Source: a bacterium (GTDB lineage: Bacteria > Armatimonadota > UBA5829). From it: DNA of 32,458 nt. The first letter of the stretch is position 1. Each line of letters starts with the position of its first letter. Under the pieces are notes generated by a model. That model was not told the DNA's origin, ran no database searches, and saw only the letters and a program-made list of their open reading frames with translations. The stretch is from NCBI GenBank assembly GCA_021373255.1, contig JAJFTD010000078.1, forward strand, positions 1 to 32,458. The letters run 5' to 3'. Of this stretch, positions 1 to 7,228 are shown one piece after another. The position numbers and the translations under genes were made by a program.

Positions 1-398
1 CAATCAGATATCATGTGGAACTTTTGAAACAGAGGAGAGACAAGCCTGATCACAGCCGGTAGATTCACTGCCACTATCGCCAAACCTATGACTTTTAACA
101 ACATTCGAAACACATCACGCAGGTTAACTCCAACAGGAATATTGATCACAGCATCATCATGAACAAAGCGACGGGCAAGCCCATCTGCCGCTCCCATAAG
201 GATACATGCTAACGCTAAGAGCACCGCGTAATCGATAAAAAATCCTTTGAGTCCAATATGCAACATTTGACGATCAGGTATATCCGCTGGCGGATACATG
301 TAGAACAACAAATCAGGAATAGACATTATTACCGAAATCAGGTACCACACCCCCAGCACTCTGAAGGCCATTGATAGCACATCACGCTTAGTCATCAT
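1..398 (-). CDS. Membrane protein, 3' end missing (partial)
   Basis: An open frame on the minus strand starts at ATG 398 and runs off the left edge with no stop, giving about 132 visible residues. The ATG is preceded by GAGGTGA at a good distance, and a second ATG follows immediately. The translation shows three hydrophobic stretches separated by short charged loops: roughly residues 8-30 (LGVWYLISVIMS), 50-70 (FIDYAVLLALACILMG) and 95-120 (LLKVIGLAVIVAVNLP). This suggests an integral membrane protein. I do not recognise the family. It is divergent from the protease gene at 526. Confidence 0.65.
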   Translation of the reverse strand, partial: MMTKRDVLSMAFRVLGVWYLISVIMSIPDLLFYMYPPADIPDRQMLHIGLKGFFIDYAVLLALACILMGAADGLARRFVHDDAVINIPVGVNLRDVFRMLLKVIGLAIVAVNLPAVIRLVSPLFQKFHMISD

Positions 399-525
399 CT
401 TCACCTCACATGGCAGTCACAAAAGAATTCGCCATACTGTGGGCTATTCCTGCATTTATCCATGACGGGTTTGATTTCACTGGCAGGCAGGTATGAGCTT
501 ATAAGGAGTTGTGAGGGGATGATTT

Positions 526-1629
526 ATGCGATTGATCAGATTATTTATAATCTCTTTATTGATAACTGCTGCTCTGTGCGGATGTGGAAACAGGCAACAG
601 GAGACTGGCCCTCAGATTGATGGCAAGGAAATAGTTGGGAAAGCAGTTCCGCCTGAAAAACCAATTGCGCCTGGGCAGTTGTGCGGAGCGGAGACCAGTG
701 TTATAAACGTGGCGAAGAGGGTCGGTCCGGCGGTGGTATCCGTGGTCAATATGAGTTCGCCAGGATTCGGGCAGCCGGCGCGCAGGGCTGGGCTTGGGTC
801 GGGGTTCATAGTTAGCCAGAATGGGTTAATTGTGACTAATGAGCACGTGGTGGCGGGCGCCAGTCGGGTGCAGGTGGTGTTGATAGGTGAGAAGACTGTC
901 GATGCAAGGGTGCTCGGTGGCGACCCTCGGATAGATATCGCTATTATTAAAATAAACGGCCGAAACTTACCTACGGTGAGTATGGGCAATTCAGACGCGC
1001 TCCAGGTGGGCCAGCAGGCTATTGCTATAGGTAACCCATTCGGGTTCGAGCGCACGGTTACTACGGGAGTAGTGAGCGCATTGAACCGCGCCATCCCCGG
1101 CGCGGGGACATCCCTGCGTGACCTTATCCAAACCGATGCCTCCATCAATCCCGGCAACAGCGGAGGCCCATTGCTCGATAGTTGCGGGCGTGTGATAGGC
1201 GTGAACACTGCTGTGATCCAGACACCTGAGGGCGGCGGTGGCCTGGGGTTCGCTGTACCTATCAATACCGCAAAGCGAGCAATTAGCGATGTGCAAAAGA
1301 GCGGGCGTATAATCGTGCCATGGATCGGGATTGCCTACACGGAGATCACTCCAGACCTCGCCAGGTCATACAATCTACCTGTGAACTATGGCGTAGTGGT
1401 CGGCTCGGTATCACCGGATAGCCCTGCGGACAGAGCGGGAATACGTCGTGGGGACATCATAGTCGCGATCAATGGCAAGAAGCTGCAAAGCGCGGGACAA
1501 CTGCAGGAGTGGATACGGGAGGCCTCCGTTGGTGATAAGCTCGATCTGACAATCCTGAGAGATCACAAACGTCGCAAGATAACAGTCACCCTTGCGCAGA
1601 TGCCTGAGAGTGTGGCGGCAGGAAGATGA
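526..1629 (+). CDS. HtrA/DegP-like trypsin-type serine protease, lipoprotein, one PDZ domain
   Basis: Predicted envelope quality-control protease of the HtrA/Deg family, 367 aa. The N-terminus (residues 1-20) is a lipoprotein signal with Cys20 as the likely lipidated residue. The chymotrypsin-fold domain carries the triad His107 (TNEHVV), Asp137 (DPRIDIAI) and Ser212 (NPGNSGGPLL). One PDZ domain follows at about 265-355 (GVVVGSVSPDSPADRAGI). The length fits one-PDZ DegS/HhoA-type members. The ATG follows GAGGGG by about 8 nt. A GC-rich hairpin sits downstream at 1840-1860. Family assignment is secure; which Deg paralogue it is, and its substrates, cannot be told. Confidence 0.95.
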   Translation: MRLIRLFIISLLITAALCGCGNRQQETGPQIDGKEIVGKAVPPEKPIAPGQLCGAETSVINVAKRVGPAVVSVVNMSSPGFGQPARRAGLGSGFIVSQNGLIVTNEHVVAGASRVQVVLIGEKTVDARVLGGDPRIDIAIIKINGRNLPTVSMGNSDALQVGQQAIAIGNPFGFERTVTTGVVSALNRAIPGAGTSLRDLIQTDASINPGNSGGPLLDSCGRVIGVNTAVIQTPEGGGGLGFAVPINTAKRAISDVQKSGRIIVPWIGIAYTEITPDLARSYNLPVNYGVVVGSVSPDSPADRAGIRRGDIIVAINGKKLQSAGQLQEWIREASVGDKLDLTILRDHKRRKITVTLAQMPESVAAGR

Positions 1630-1740
1630 TTTGGGAATGGTTTCGAGTGTCGGAAGGAAAACATGTATCAAATCACGTTGTACATCCGGTGGCTTCGGCA
1701 GCTCCGCAATCCGAAGCAACATGCGTTGTTTTTTCGGCTA

Positions 1741-1817
1741 TCTAGCCTTGTGACCTTATGACTTTATGACATTCTAACCCATTTTGCGTTTTTCGCCCTT
1801 TCGCGCTGTCGCGATTA
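1741..1817. repeat. Octamer repeat plus GCG-rich block, copy 1
   Basis: Tandem 8-mers of the form CTTRTGAC (1748-1771) are followed by a 43-bp block ending TGTCGCGATTAA (about 1775-1817). The same arrangement, nearly identical, lies at about 9271-9331, and the octamers alone recur at 25210-25243. It lies in the 287-bp gap 1630-1916, which otherwise holds only the hairpin at 1840. Confidence 0.7.
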
Positions 1818-1839
1818 AGATAAATTGAAATTAGTACGT

Positions 1840-1860
1840 GCCCCCGGGTGGTCCGGGGGC
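1840..1860. terminator. GC-rich hairpin between convergent genes
   Basis: A perfect 8-bp stem GCCCCCGG/CCGGGGGC with a 5-nt loop lies between the protease (+) and the exported protein (-). There is no clear U-run on either side, so it is only a possible bidirectional terminator. Confidence 0.45.
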
Positions 1861-1916
1861 TTGGTGGTCAGCAATCGCGGAGCGTGATAGCCCGCTGGAG
1901 GTCGAAAGTTACATAG

Positions 1917-2894
1917 TTAAGGGGCTGTGCTGATTATCTGAATGTGCTTCGCTACATAGCCTGTAGCCAGGCTGCCATTGCCACTCATCTTCACCCGCAT
2001 TCCTGGACGCAAGTCCATAAACGCCATCCTCTGCATCTGTTCCTGGACAATGGTGTCGTTATCAGCAGCCACTACTATGACTGATCTCTCTGTGGCCATT
2101 TTGAATGTGAATGAATCGTAGTCTATCTGCTGGATCACACCAACCACACTGGTGGGCAGCATAGGCAGGGCATTTTGCGCTTCCGAGGCTGTCCGAGTAA
2201 CACGCACGCTCTGCGCGTCGATCTCGTTTAGCCCCGTCAGGTTGCCGGTGACAAGCACCGCATCGCCCAGGTTCAACCGCCCCATTCCAATGCGGGTTCC
2301 TCCGCCATTTGTAAGCGTGGCTCTACCCATGTTAATGGTATAGTTGCCCTGCGAAGTTTGAACTTTTAACTGGCTGCCGCCATAGTTAACATCAGTTATC
2401 AGTCCCCTGCTCTCCCAGTTTGCTGGTGAGACAGGTTCCGCCTGGATTGGGCAAGACTCTGGATTGGTGCTGGTCGCGCTCTTGTCGATGATTATCTTAA
2501 CCATCGGCTCAGGCCCACTGCCGGCCTGGGCTGGTTCAGAGGGTTCCTTGAAAACGCGTATTCTTGCCGCGTCTACTTCGCATGATTCATCGACGACACC
2601 ATATACTCTGACTATGTCCCCCACCTTGGGCACATATCGCTCAGTCTCTGAGTCGCCCATAAGTACTATCGAACGACCGGCGTCGATCTTGTAGATCTGG
2701 TTGTCTTTTCCTAGAATGTAGAAGATCTGGCCGTCGACTTTTGTAATAGTTCCCGTTGCCAGCCATGTTTGGCCGGGCGGAGTCTTTATAGCGCACGTAT
2801 CGCCGCCATTGGCATGTGCGCTGTATGTCAATCCTGTCAGTGCCATCACTGCGAACAAGATAGCTAGAGCCTTTTTAACATGCATGCCCTTCAT
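1917..2894 (-). CDS. Exported protein with repeated OB-like (DUF5666-like) modules
   Basis: Secreted or periplasmic protein of about 325 aa. The preferred start is ATG 2894 (MKGMHVKKALAILFAVMALT), preceded by GGGGG; a longer frame reaches 2942 but would begin beside an inverted repeat. A signal peptide ends near AHA-NGG. The mature part has three similar modules of the type 'G.I..VDG....L...G..Y.I..G......GD.V.V.G......I.A..I.V' (GTITKVDGQIFYIL; GLITDVNYGGSQLKV; GVIQQIDYDSFTFKM), as in DUF5666/OB-fold exported proteins. Function unknown. It is divergent from the MarR gene. Confidence 0.75.
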   Translation of the reverse strand: MKGMHVKKALAILFAVMALTGLTYSAHANGGDTCAIKTPPGQTWLATGTITKVDGQIFYILGKDNQIYKIDAGRSIVLMGDSETERYVPKVGDIVRVYGVVDESCEVDAARIRVFKEPSEPAQAGSGPEPMVKIIIDKSATSTNPESCPIQAEPVSPANWESRGLITDVNYGGSQLKVQTSQGNYTINMGRATLTNGGGTRIGMGRLNLGDAVLVTGNLTGLNEIDAQSVRVTRTASEAQNALPMLPTSVVGVIQQIDYDSFTFKMATERSVIVVAADNDTIVQEQMQRMAFMDLRPGMRVKMSGNGSLATGYVAKHIQIISTAP

Positions 2895-2927
2895 CGCCCC
2901 CTTGCTCTGAGGCCGTGGCCTTATTCC

Positions 2928-3003
2928 GCCCGCATTATTCACGAACTGCGGTTACGACAAGCACTACTGGCGTAACCGCCATATAATCAGGAATAATGCG
3001 GGC
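2928..3003. repeat. Nested inverted repeat (76 bp)
   Basis: Outer arms of 13 bp (2928-2940 and 2991-3003; GCCCGCATTATTC) are perfect complements. Inside them lie perfect 9-bp arms (2948-2956 and 2971-2979; GCGGTTACG). The element sits in the divergent intergenic region between the exported protein and the MarR gene. Confidence 0.8.
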
Positions 3004-3096
3004 TAGTTATCATCACTATCGGTGTACCCCTGCACGCTGGCTGCTTAAACGATATAAAAATTTGTACGGCAGAGCTGGTTTAGAAGTGCGGATGAG

Positions 3097-3105
3097 TGGT
3101 ATAAT
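3097..3105 (+). promoter_or_regulatory. Extended -10 promoter of the MarR-nifU operon
   Basis: TGGTATAAT is a perfect -10 hexamer (3100-3105) with an upstream TGN extension and only a weak -35. It lies about 32 nt before the MarR start. The short inverted sequence TTAAGGGGCTTAA near 3121-3133, between promoter and ATG, overlaps the ribosome binding site and could be an operator; that part is inference. Confidence 0.6.
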
Positions 3106-3136
3106 GAAGTTGCTAATTAGTTAAGGGGCTTAAGCA

Positions 3137-3697
3137 ATGTCGCTGGAACAGAGTGGAATAGTAAGAGACTCAACGGAATATGCCGAGATATTGGCAGAGG
3201 CATTCGTCGAAGTGGTACAAAAAGCCGCGAAAGACGCAATGTGCTGCGAGTTTGCCAGCGATGAAATTACCCCTGCACTAATGGAGTGTTTACAGTATGT
3301 TTACCTCCATGGCGCATCTCCTATAAGGGAGATAGCCTTGGGGTTGGAGATAAGCGTTTCGGCGGGAAGCCAGCTTGTAGACAGGCTAGTGAAGAAGGAT
3401 CTGGTAACCAGGCGCGAAAACCAGGAAGATAGGCGGCTTATAGTGGTGGAACTCACCGATGCAGGCCGCGAACTGGTAAAACAAATGCGGAAACGCAGGT
3501 CTAGCTGGTTCGAGTCTGTGGTAAACGCCTTGCCGGAGCCCAAGAGACGCGCATTGCTAGAAGGCCTGGAAGGTTTCCTTGAGGTATCGTTATCCAGAGA
3601 GGACAAGATCGACCGGGCGTGCGTGAAGTGCGGTATGGAGCATGTTTCCTTCTGCGTAATTAATAAACTTAAAGACGAGCGGACCTCCGCCCGTTGA
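3137..3697 (+). CDS. MarR-family regulator with C-terminal Cys/His motif
   Basis: DNA-binding winged-helix protein, 186 aa. The MarR core spans about 45-150, with the recognition region EISVSAGSQLVDRLVKKDLV and the wing RRENQEDRRLIVVELTDAG containing the conserved DRR. After the domain there is a compact motif C162-x2-C165-x3-H169-x3-C173 (CVKCGMEHVSFCVINK), suited to bind a metal or Fe-S cluster; Cys36, Cys37 and Cys51 are also present. The gene is followed after 22 nt by a NifU/IscU scaffold, so it may sense Fe-S or metal status and control that operon. The fold call is firm; the sensing role is inference. Confidence 0.88.
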   Translation: MSLEQSGIVRDSTEYAEILAEAFVEVVQKAAKDAMCCEFASDEITPALMECLQYVYLHGASPIREIALGLEISVSAGSQLVDRLVKKDLVTRRENQEDRRLIVVELTDAGRELVKQMRKRRSSWFESVVNALPEPKRRALLEGLEGFLEVSLSREDKIDRACVKCGMEHVSFCVINKLKDERTSAR

Positions 3698-3719
3698 TAC
3701 TTTTAATGGAGTTATTGTG

Positions 3720-4160
3720 ATGAACCAGGCCTACAGCACCAAAGTTATGGAACACTTCGCCAGCCCACACAACGTGGGGGAGATCCCGGATGCCGATGGT
3801 ATCGGCAAAGTCGGCAACCCAGTATGCGGCGATATAATGAATATGTATATCAAGGTGGAGAACAACGTCATTACAGACGTCAAGTTCAAGACATTCGGAT
3901 GCGGAGCCGCGATAGCGACCAGCAGCATGGCCACTGACCTTATCAAGGGCAAGACAATCGAAGAAGCCCTTGCGCTCACCAATGATGCCGTAGCCGAGGC
4001 ATTGGGCGGACTCCCAAAGGTAAAAATGCACTGTTCGGTGCTGGCTGAGCAGGCGGTGAGAAGCGCTGTTGACGATTATCTCAGGAAGACAACCGGTAAA
4101 GGACTTGAGCTCAAGTCTGATAAAGACCTCCACCACGATCACGAAGAGGTGGAAGCATAG
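3720..4160 (+). CDS. NifU/IscU-type Fe-S cluster scaffold protein
   Basis: Scaffold on which Fe-S clusters are assembled before transfer to apoproteins, 146 aa from ATG 3720 (a GTG one codon earlier is possible). The three ligand cysteines are visible: Cys36 (GNPVCGD, with Asp38), Cys61 (FKTFGCGAAIA) and Cys105 (KMHCSVLAEQ). The C-terminal tail HHDHEEVEA is His/acid-rich. No cysteine desulfurase (IscS/NifS) lies in the window. It is in an operon with the MarR regulator; the NifU C-terminal-type gene follows after a hairpin-rich gap. Confidence 0.93.
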   Translation: MNQAYSTKVMEHFASPHNVGEIPDADGIGKVGNPVCGDIMNMYIKVENNVITDVKFKTFGCGAAIATSSMATDLIKGKTIEEALALTNDAVAEALGGLPKVKMHCSVLAEQAVRSAVDDYLRKTTGKGLELKSDKDLHHDHEEVEA

Positions 4161-4197
4161 GCTAGGGTGTATGCCAAGTATACGGAATAGCAGATTT

Positions 4198-4293
4198 GTA
4201 TCGGGAAACCCTTAGTTGAGTTGTATCGGGAAACCCTTTTCCCGATACTCCCACTGTATACGAAGGGGTTTCGGGACGGGGGCGTCCCGAAAC
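4198..4293. repeat. Two tandem hairpins in the nifU intergenic gap
   Basis: A direct repeat GTATCGGGAAACCCTT occurs at 4198-4213 and 4223-4238. The second copy forms an 11-bp stem (4223-4233/4238-4248). A second perfect 11-bp hairpin GTTTCGGGACG/CGTCCCGAAAC follows (4268-4278/4283-4293). The whole 26-bp first palindrome recurs exactly, in inverted orientation, at 9206-9231. Confidence 0.85.
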
Positions 4294-4361
4294 AACCTCT
4301 TTAAGAACCCATAGATTATGTATATCGGCACCCCATTCGGGGTTCGAAAGGAGCAAACAAA

Positions 4362-4613
4362 TTGACAGAACAGACAAAAGACGATCTGTACGGAAGAGTG
4401 CAGGCAGTATTAGAGCAAATTAGACCCAATCTTCAGGCTGACGGCGGCGACGTCGAGCTGCTGGATGTGGTGGACGGTATCGCGCAGGTGAGACTGCAGG
4501 GCGCATGTCATGGTTGCCCAATGGCGGCGATGACCCTCCAGATGGGTATAGAAAGAATACTCAAAAGCGAGATACCGGAGATTCAGGGCGTGGAGAACGT
4601 TCCGGAAGAATAG
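4362..4613 (+). CDS. NifU C-terminal domain protein (Nfu-type Fe-S carrier)
   Basis: Small Fe-S cluster carrier of the Nfu/NifU C-terminal family, 83 aa. The start is TTG 4362, chosen because AAAGGAGC lies about 9 nt upstream and the family's N-terminal helix begins here. The motifs are RPNLQADGGDVEL and the cluster-binding Cys49-x2-Cys52 (ACHGCPMAAMTLQ). In nitrogenase-type NifU this domain is fused to the scaffold; here scaffold and carrier are separate genes about 200 bp apart. Confidence 0.93.
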   Translation: MTEQTKDDLYGRVQAVLEQIRPNLQADGGDVELLDVVDGIAQVRLQGACHGCPMAAMTLQMGIERILKSEIPEIQGVENVPEE

Positions 4614-4651
4614 TAAATGACGTTAATCAGCCCTGGATGCGGAGGTAGGTT

Positions 4652-5080
4652 ATGGCATCTGTGGTTGATGATCTCAATAATCTCCTGGCTCGGGAGCGAG
4701 GCGAAGTGGAAGCTCTCAGGACAGTAGTTCAGGACCTGCATTCCACCGATCCCGATTTGGCCGATAGTGGAGACGATGTAGTACAAGCTGGTTCGTGGTG
4801 CTGCAATGGCCTGTATAAAAGAATCAGCCAGCTCGATGGCACGCCAACTCTTGACTCAACCGATCTTGAGCGGCAAGTGTCGGATAAGCCGGATGTGCCG
4901 TCAAAACTAAAGATGGTCTGCTCGCGCGAGAAAGATGACCGAAGTCAGGTAAAGCACCTGCTTAAGCGGGATGACCTGGACAACGACACCAGGGAGTTCT
5001 TGCGTGAGATGCTTGATATGCATATGGAGAAAGCCAGGTGGTGTGAGTCCACGCTGGATCAGTGGAAGCATGAGGAGTAG
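4652..5080 (+). CDS. Ferritin-like helical protein (DUF6306-like), putative
   Basis: A 142-aa mostly helical protein with GGAGG 7 nt before its ATG. The layout resembles small ferritin-like four-helix proteins: LLARERGEVEALRTVVQDL, then WCCNGLYKRISQLDGTPT, then a paired Glu/His helix (LREMLDMHMEKARWCESTL). E15, E18 and the late MHMEKARWCE segment are candidate metal ligands. It follows nfu by 38 nt, consistent with an iron-handling block. The family call is by pattern only, and a metal-free helical protein is possible. Confidence 0.55.
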   Translation: MASVVDDLNNLLARERGEVEALRTVVQDLHSTDPDLADSGDDVVQAGSWCCNGLYKRISQLDGTPTLDSTDLERQVSDKPDVPSKLKMVCSREKDDRSQVKHLLKRDDLDNDTREFLREMLDMHMEKARWCESTLDQWKHEE

Positions 5081-5111
5081 TGTGGACATCGCCTGATTAC
5101 TGTACAATATA

Positions 5112-5137
5112 ACGCCCGGACCGATTGGTCCGGGCGT
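5112..5137 (+). terminator. Hairpin terminator after the Fe-S block
   Basis: An 11-bp perfect stem ACGCCCGGACC/GGTCCGGGCGT with a 4-nt loop lies 32 nt after the ferritin-like gene stop. Only a broken T-rich stretch follows. Confidence 0.6.
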
Positions 5138-5153
5138 CCTGCGTCTTTAATCT

Positions 5154-5345
5154 TCAAGCCGGGCAGCGAGGTTTTAACTGCCCCGAAGATTGGATGCCCC
5201 AACGCAGAAGGGCACTTTTTTGGGCGTCCATATTTGAGCGATAGTTTGCAAGGTCTTTCCGCAATGCGCTGTCGAGCTGATCTAGTATCATTCGCTCCGC
5301 CACAGCGGAGAACCCCGTAAACCCGAAACAACTTCTTCTGCTCAT
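5154..5345 (-). CDS. Possible small basic protein (63 aa), unrecognised
   Basis: In the 389-bp gap 5081-5469 a 63-aa minus-strand frame has GAAGGA 8 nt before its ATG. Its middle (AERMILDQLDSALRKDLANY) would be an amphipathic helix. I recognise no family. The start region contains the short palindrome CTCCGC/GCGGAG. It could be a remnant or noise; the only support is the ribosome binding site and helical composition. Confidence 0.25.
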   Translation of the reverse strand: MSRRSCFGFTGFSAVAERMILDQLDSALRKDLANYRSNMDAQKSALLRWGIQSSGQLKPRCPA

Positions 5346-5469
5346 GATGGCCGTCCTTCACACGATTTTTGAGCGGCAAACGAGTGTTGTCATTGTTGTC
5401 TACAGTTAGGTTTTCCACGTAAAACAACGGGTTGATCCCCGTACTAATGCTGGTTTATTGGAGAGAGTG

Positions 5470-6240
5470 ATGGCTGATGTATCAAGGATAAAAGTAGCTG
5501 CTTATCAAATGCCCGTAACGAGCGATCAGAGGAGCAATTTCAGCAAGATCAAAAATGGAATTAAGCAAGCAGCGGATGGTGGAGCGGCAATAATCGCGCT
5601 GCCGGAATGCGCGTTGTCCGGCTATCCCCCACTCCACCACAAGAGCATCAGCGACATAAACATTGATCTAATCGCCGATCTCAATCAGCAAATATGCGAC
5701 TGCGCAAAAGAAAACGGGATGTGGGTTGTTCTTGGTACAATCCTAACTAGCCCCAACGGTCTGACCAACTCCGCGCTTGTTATATCGAGCACTGGTGAGG
5801 TCGCCGGACGTTACGATAAGCTCCACCTAATGCCGGGCGATAAAGACTTTTTCACCCCCGGGTCCAACGCGCGAACTTTCAACATCAACGGCATCGATTT
5901 CGGTGCTCTTATCTGCTACGACGTCCGCTTCCCCGAACCGTTCAAATACTTGCGCGACCAGGGAGCGAAGTTCACAATAGTCAGCCTGAATGCATGCGGG
6001 TCCGACACCTGGAAAGCACCGGTAATGGAGGGCGCAATCCGCACAAGAGCAGCAGAGAACTCCTGCTTCATAATAGCCGCCAACGCCGCAGGCCCCCTGC
6101 AAATGTGCACCTCCCGTATATGCAACCCCCTCGGCCTGGACCTCGCCTCCGCCAACTACGACAGGGAGGAAATGCTCTTCGCGGAGCTGAACATTTGCGA
6201 AACAGACCAGGGGATATACTTCGATAAGCGCAAGTTTTAG
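5470..6240 (+). CDS. Carbon-nitrogen hydrolase (nitrilase superfamily)
   Basis: Amidase-type enzyme of 256 aa with the nitrilase Glu-Lys-Cys triad: Glu46 (ALPECALSGYPP), Lys117 (GRYDKLHLMPGD) and Cys149 (LICYDVRFPEP). The LICYDVRFPE motif and size are closest to omega-amidase/NIT2 or N-carbamoylputrescine amidase branches, but the substrate cannot be fixed. The start is ATG 5470 with GGAGAGAG just upstream; TTG 5458 overlaps that ribosome binding site and is less likely. It stands alone, with a 138-bp inverted-end repeat downstream. Confidence 0.9.
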   Translation: MADVSRIKVAAYQMPVTSDQRSNFSKIKNGIKQAADGGAAIIALPECALSGYPPLHHKSISDINIDLIADLNQQICDCAKENGMWVVLGTILTSPNGLTNSALVISSTGEVAGRYDKLHLMPGDKDFFTPGSNARTFNINGIDFGALICYDVRFPEPFKYLRDQGAKFTIVSLNACGSDTWKAPVMEGAIRTRAAENSCFIIAANAAGPLQMCTSRICNPLGLDLASANYDREEMLFAELNICETDQGIYFDKRKF

Positions 6241-6293
6241 CTCAATTATGATTTATGAATTGGGAAGGGGATAGCAGGAGAGCCAAATGAAAG

Positions 6294-6431
6294 GTTCGGG
6301 CACATCTCTGATGTGGCCCGCATTGGCCAAATGGCATCTCCGATGCCACCACGTATGTTCATAAACGATAGGTATGGGATCAAGAGATCCCATTTTGTTC
6401 CTTTCGGCACAGATCAGAGATCTGCCCGAAC
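6294..6431. repeat. 138-bp repeat element with inverted ends and internal hairpins
   Basis: The ends GTTCGGGCACATCTCTGATG (6294) and, as reverse complement from 6431, GTTCGGGCAGATCTCTGATC are imperfect inverted repeats of about 22 bp. Four small hairpins lie inside (6298-6319, 6332-6348, 6374-6393, 6410-6424). The left 55 bp recur at about 31345-31403 and the end sequence recurs at 30244-30264. It fills most of the gap 6241-6476. Confidence 0.8.
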
Positions 6432-6476
6432 GTTTCACGTATGATCCTTGCATAAAGCGAAGCACTGGCGGCAACG

Positions 6477-7199
6477 CTATCTTGACGATACCGTCTGAAC
6501 TTCGATCGTCCATGATACAATGTCTAAATCAGAATCGGTGACGGTGAAGTTGCCGGCGTCTGTGTCTTCATCGGTGAAGGCGCGGTCGGTGTTGGTGCTG
6601 ATTGTGATATAATCCTGACCAGCGGGGCCAAGGCCGTCTATCTCACGACCTTCTATGTATTGGTTGCCGTTGGGCAGGGCGTTGGTCGTGATGAAGTTTA
6701 TATCCAACTGCTGGATTTGGTCTGCAGGAATGGCGGTAGTGGCAATCTGGCTGAAATCTATGGTAAAACGAATCGCGGAGCCGCCCTCTATTATCTCTGT
6801 TCGGATTGTGGGCTGAGGCGAGGTTCTATTCAGGAAGAATGACCCTGGCAGCACTCCATAGACATAACCCTCCGGGTTTTGGGCGTCATACTGAATGAAT
6901 GACGTGAGTCCCACGCTTGCCTGGGCGTTTTGAGACGTCACCCAGCCTGTGCCGCCGTAGGGTGGGTAGAGCGCGGCAAGAGGGCCTGTATTCGGATCGT
7001 TATCATTATCTATGGCAACGAAGTAGTGCCGGTTGATCAAGGGCTGAGAAGCGTCTAGAGGGTTTATACTCCCCCGCACCTTGAGCGTTATAACCAACTG
7101 CCTGTTGGTCACGGCAGGAGTGCTGGGAAACTTGGCACAGCCCGTCAACGTAGATAAAACGACCGCAACACATATTATGATAACAATTTTTTTTAACAT
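6477..7199 (-). CDS. Lipoprotein of unknown function
   Basis: 240-aa exported lipoprotein. The start is ATG 7199 (MLKKIVIIICVAVVLSTLTG); a TTG at 7214 would add five residues. The lipobox is LTG-Cys21. The mature part is rich in Asn/Asp/Thr and predicted beta strands (NRHYFVAIDNDNDPNTGP; AIRFTIDFSQIATTAIPADQ), the look of a beta-sandwich envelope protein. I recognise no family. No Shine-Dalgarno is visible, and a TATAAT on this strand (7219-7214) would place the transcript start only a few bases before the ATG, suggesting a leaderless mRNA. Confidence 0.7.
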   Translation of the reverse strand: MLKKIVIIICVAVVLSTLTGCAKFPSTPAVTNRQLVITLKVRGSINPLDASQPLINRHYFVAIDNDNDPNTGPLAALYPPYGGTGWVTSQNAQASVGLTSFIQYDAQNPEGYVYGVLPGSFFLNRTSPQPTIRTEIIEGGSAIRFTIDFSQIATTAIPADQIQQLDINFITTNALPNGNQYIEGREIDGLGPAGQDYITISTNTDRAFTDEDTDAGNFTVTDSDLDIVSWTIEVQTVSSR

Positions 7200-7213
7200 G
7201 AGCTTATGGAGCA

Positions 7214-7219
7214 ATTATA
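7214..7219 (-). promoter_or_regulatory. Consensus -10 box for the lipoprotein gene
   Basis: TATAAT on the minus strand lies 14 nt before ATG 7199, inside the 29-bp gap to the divergent lnt start at 7229. The -35 is weak (TTACGT-like). Confidence 0.4.
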
Positions 7220-7228
7220 GCGCAAACT

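Noticed and set aside
612-1265. Long minus-strand frame inside the HtrA gene
   Set aside because: Shadow of a well-supported gene; Pro/Ser/Thr-rich composition typical of an antisense frame.
5059-5427. A 122-aa minus-strand frame across the gap after the ferritin-like gene
   Set aside because: It runs through a strong terminator hairpin, has no ribosome binding site and no recognisable composition.
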